Assembly: GCF_024693525.1 (NCBI RefSeq)
Contig: NZ_JAILKR010000133.1
Coordinates: forward strand, 60,949 to 124,948
Length of the DNA stretch: 64,000 nt
Direction of reading: 5' to 3'
From: Selenomonas sp.
GTDB taxonomy: Bacteria; Bacillota_C; Negativicutes; Selenomonadales; Selenomonadaceae
Shown here: one piece after another, positions 62,029-64,000 of the stretch
Numbering within the stretch: position 1 is the first letter of the stretch
How the letters are laid out: every line of letters starts with the position of its first letter
Translations under genes and position numbers: made by a program
Notes under the pieces: generated by a model
What the model saw: only the letters and a program-made list of their open reading frames with translations
Database searches by the model: none
What the model was told of the DNA's origin: nothing

Positions 62029-62622
62029 TTATTTCTTCAGCTGCTCAAGAAGATAATCTTTGATCATTGCATCATAGGCTGCCGTATGGGCAAAGGCTTC
62101 CTGTGAAAGCTCCATGCGCGTGCGGTCATCGACGCAGCCATTCTCCTTGACCTGCTTGGCAATCTCCGCATAGCGGGCAGGATTCGTCACGATCGTGACG
62201 AACTTGAAGTTCTTCGCTGCTGCACGGACCATGGCCGGGCCGCCGATATCGATGTTTTCAATGGCCTCAGCCAGGGTGACGTTTGGTTTGGCAATCGTCT
62301 CCTTAAACGGATAGAGATTGACAGCTACCAGGTCAATGCCCGTAATCTTGTGCTCCTGCATCTGCTTGACATGCTCTTCGTTGTCACGTACCGCCAGGAT
62401 ACCGCCATGGATATACGGGTTCAGCGTCTTTACGCGGCCATCCATGATTTCTGGAAAGCCCGTGACATCGCTGACATAAGTAACCGGGATGCCTGCCTCT
62501 TTGATGGCCTTCATGGTACCGCCCGTCGAAACGATTTCCACACCAGCCTCATGGAGCTGGCGGGCAAACTCAACAACACCGTCTTTATTCGATACGCTGA
62601 TAAGTGCGCGTTTAATCTGCAT
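62029..62622 (-). CDS. purH: IMP cyclohydrolase domain protein (short PurH)
   Basis: 197 residues matching only the N-terminal MGS-like IMP cyclohydrolase domain of Pur[49 protein letters not shown] and [15 protein letters not shown]. The ~310-residue AICAR formyltransferase domain is missing, and the next gene purD begins only 12 bp later, so this is not a frameshift artefact in the window. The formyltransferase must be separate elsewhere. The ATG follows GAGGAGAATATATCC. Confidence 0.92.
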   Translation of the reverse strand: MQIKRALISVSNKDGVVEFARQLHEAGVEIVSTGGTMKAIKEAGIPVTYVSDVTGFPEIMDGRVKTLNPYIHGGILAVRDNEEHVKQMQEHKITGIDLVAVNLYPFKETIAKPNVTLAEAIENIDIGGPAMVRAAAKNFKFVTIVTNPARYAEIAKQVKENGCVDDRTRMELSQEAFAHTAAYDAMIKDYLLEQLKK

Positions 62623-62648
62623 GGATATATTCTCCTCTGTCTAAAAAC

Positions 62649-63266
62649 TCAATCCAAAATCCGTACCTGGCGTCCGTCTACCTGCAGCCGCCCCTCGCAG
62701 TAAAGCTGGATAGCCTGCGGATAGATGATATGCTCCTGCTCGAGTACGCGGGCCCCCAACGTTTCCTCGGTATCCCCGTCGATCACAGGAACTGCCGCCT
62801 GCAGGATAATCGGGCCACTGTCGGTGCCTTCATCGACAAAGTGCACCGTGCAGCCGCTGACCTTAACGCCATAGGCGAGCACATCACGGTGCGCATGGGC
62901 ACCAGGAAAGCTCGGCAAAAGCGCCGGATGGATATTCATGATGCGCCCAGCAAAATGATGCACAAATACTGGCGTCAGAATGCGCATAAACCCAGCCAAG
63001 ACAACCAACGTTACCCCTGCTTCTTCGAGCTCAGCAATCAAGGCCTTTTCAAAGGGCTCACGGCCATCGTACTGCTTGCGATTGACGCAGACGGCCTTGA
63101 TGCCAGCCTTTTTCGCCCGCTCCAGGGCAAAGGCCTCGGGCTTATCGGCAAGCACCACAGCAATCTCGGCATTGACCTCACCGCGGCCGATGGCATCGAT
63201 GATGGACTGCAGATCCGTGCCACGCCCTGAACACAGGACCCCTAATTTCTGTTTCATCTCAGTCAT
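62649..63266 (-). CDS. purN: Phosphoribosylglycinamide formyltransferase
   Basis: 205 residues, folate-dependent GAR transformylase. VLCSGRGTDLQSIIDAI start, then the catalytic region LAGFMRILTP, IMNIHPALLPSFPGAHAH and TVHFVDEGTDSGPIILQ with the Asp, are intact. Its ATG overlaps the purM stop by eight bases (MTEMKQKLG); an internal ATG at 63257 is an alternative. Coupled to purM. Confidence 0.95.
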   Translation of the reverse strand: MTEMKQKLGVLCSGRGTDLQSIIDAIGRGEVNAEIAVVLADKPEAFALERAKKAGIKAVCVNRKQYDGREPFEKALIAELEEAGVTLVVLAGFMRILTPVFVHHFAGRIMNIHPALLPSFPGAHAHRDVLAYGVKVSGCTVHFVDEGTDSGPIILQAAVPVIDGDTEETLGARVLEQEHIIYPQAIQLYCEGRLQVDGRQVRILD

Positions 63267-64000
63267 GGAACACGCCGCCTTTGATCGTCACATCATGATT
63301 GCCCTTTACCACGCGGCCGATTTCGTAGACCGTCTCGTCAGCAGCGGCAAGATGCGCCTTGATTTTCTCTGCCTCGTCGGCACTGGCGATGATGATCATG
63401 CCAATGCCCATGTTGAAGGTACGGTACATCTCTTTCCAATCCACGTTGCCCCACTGCTGCAGGAGCCGAAAGATTGCCGGCATCTGCCATACCGAGCTAT
63501 CGATTTCCACCGCCATATCCTCCGGCAATGCGCGAGGGATGTTCTCGTAGAAGCCGCCGCCCGTGATATGGACCATGCCGTGGATATCAAACTTCTCGAT
63601 AAGCGGCAGGCAGGCTTTGGGATAAAGGCGCGTCGGCGTCAACAGTTCCTCACCAATCGTCTTGCCGAACTCCTCGATATACTCATCACCCTTGAAGCCC
63701 TTGCGGTCAAAGCAGATCTTGCGCACCAGCGAATAACCGTTGGAATGGACACCCGAGGAAGGCAGGCCCAGAACCACGTCGCCTTCCTTGACTTTCTCGC
63801 TAGTGATGAGTTTCGATTTTTCGACAGCGCCGACAGCAAAGCCAGCGATATCGTATTCGCCCACCGGATAGAAGCCAGACATCTCCGCCGTCTCGCCGCC
63901 GATCAGCGCACAGCCCGATTCCTTGCAGGCATTTGCTACGCCCTTGACCACATCAGCTACCTGCTCCGGGTCGAGCTTGCCCACAGCCAAGTAATCAAGG
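63259..64000 (-). CDS. purM: Phosphoribosylformylglycinamidine cyclo-ligase, partial
   Basis: About 247 residues up to the window edge; the N-terminal ~100 residues lie outside. Visible: DYLAVGKLDPEQVADVVKG, then IGGETAEMSGFYPVGEYDIAGF, LGLPSSGVHSNGYSLVR and VHITGGGFYENIPR. It closes the imidazole ring to give AIR. It runs into purN (8-bp overlap). Confidence 0.95.
   Translation of the reverse strand, partial: LDYLAVGKLDPEQVADVVKGVANACKESGCALIGGETAEMSGFYPVGEYDIAGFAVGAVEKSKLITSEKVKEGDVVLGLPSSGVHSNGYSLVRKICFDRKGFKGDEYIEEFGKTIGEELLTPTRLYPKACLPLIEKFDIHGMVHITGGGFYENIPRALPEDMAVEIDSSVWQMPAIFRLLQQWGNVDWKEMYRTFNMGIGMIIIASADEAEKIKAHLAAADETVYEIGRVVKGNHDVTIKGGVFHD

Noticed and set aside
60763..62106. 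A 447-codon plus-strand ORF opposite purD
   Set aside because: It is antisense to a fully convincing purD and shows no domain; typical shadow frame.

Overview
The window looks like chromosome from a Gram-positive-lineage bacterium with an outer membrane, most likely Negativicutes (Selenomonadaceae; Selenomonas or Mitsuokella type). The main clue is an outer-membrane porin carrying an SLH domain and a coiled coil (OmpM type), found beside classic Firmicutes genes (rny, ymdB, spoVS, rbgA, lac-PTS genes). Genus is an inference; no rRNA is present.

Layout. (1) 1-1900: end of a mobile element. It holds a truncated membrane ORF, a candidate type I toxin-antitoxin pair (a 28-codon toxin and a divergent sRNA complementary to its start region), and a tyrosine integrase followed by direct repeats. 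(2) 1.9-5 kb: rbgA, a secreted BsuPI-domain protein and a CorC/HlyC-type membrane protein. (3) 5-17.7 kb: a minus-strand lactose/alpha-galactoside/galactose block, lacZ - GH36 alpha-galactosidase - cytidylate-kinase-like - GPH symporter - galK - galE - galT - LacI-type regulator. Repeated LacI-type operators link it together. (4) 17.8-23.4 kb: a conserved housekeeping cluster with rny, ymdB, spoVS, a PHP phosphoesterase and a P-loop/Asp23 protein. (5) 23.5-34.4 kb: a second, phosphotransferase-based galactose route. It has lacA-lacB-lacF-lacG, a divergent RpiR-family regulator, lacC plus a class II tagatose-bisphosphate aldolase, an EIICB permease, the SLH porin and a secreted GH53 endo-galactanase. 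Three near-identical 26-bp operators sit exactly 19 bp upstream of the -10 boxes, which suggests an activator. (6) 34.5-40.5 kb: a P-loop kinase, an M48 peptidase, an AI-2E-type permease, CBS and Usp proteins, and thiC under a TPP riboswitch.

(7) 40.6-58.3 kb: tRNA-Pro, a decayed nitrogenase-like gene, tRNA-Gly, then a genomic island. The island has an integrase beside tRNA-Gly and a seven-gene operon (DUF932 in two parts, zinc-ribbon protein, M28-like peptidase, Cas4/RecB-like nuclease, putative ssDNA-binding protein, integrase). It also has excisionase-like proteins (one with an amber stop), an unfamiliar two-gene module (Sel1-repeat protein plus glycine-zipper membrane protein with a nuclease-like motif), an IS30-family element, a P4-type helicase and an Rpn-type nuclease. 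No relaxase, capsid or conjugation genes are visible. (8) 58-64 kb: a remnant of a Cys/Met-metabolism PLP enzyme with an orphan structured leader, a C39-like pseudogene, an AgcS symporter, and the purine genes purM-purN-purH(N-terminal domain only)-purD.

Working model for the carbohydrate part: GH53 cuts galactan outside the cell and the porin admits oligomers. Disaccharides then enter either by the GPH symporter (LacZ, GH36 and the Leloir enzymes) or by the lac PTS (LacG and the tagatose-6-phosphate pathway). Each branch has its own regulator and operator. The most novel leads are the toxin/sRNA pair at the left edge, the fixed-geometry RpiR regulon, the two-gene module in the island, and the orphan leader RNA near 58.4 kb.
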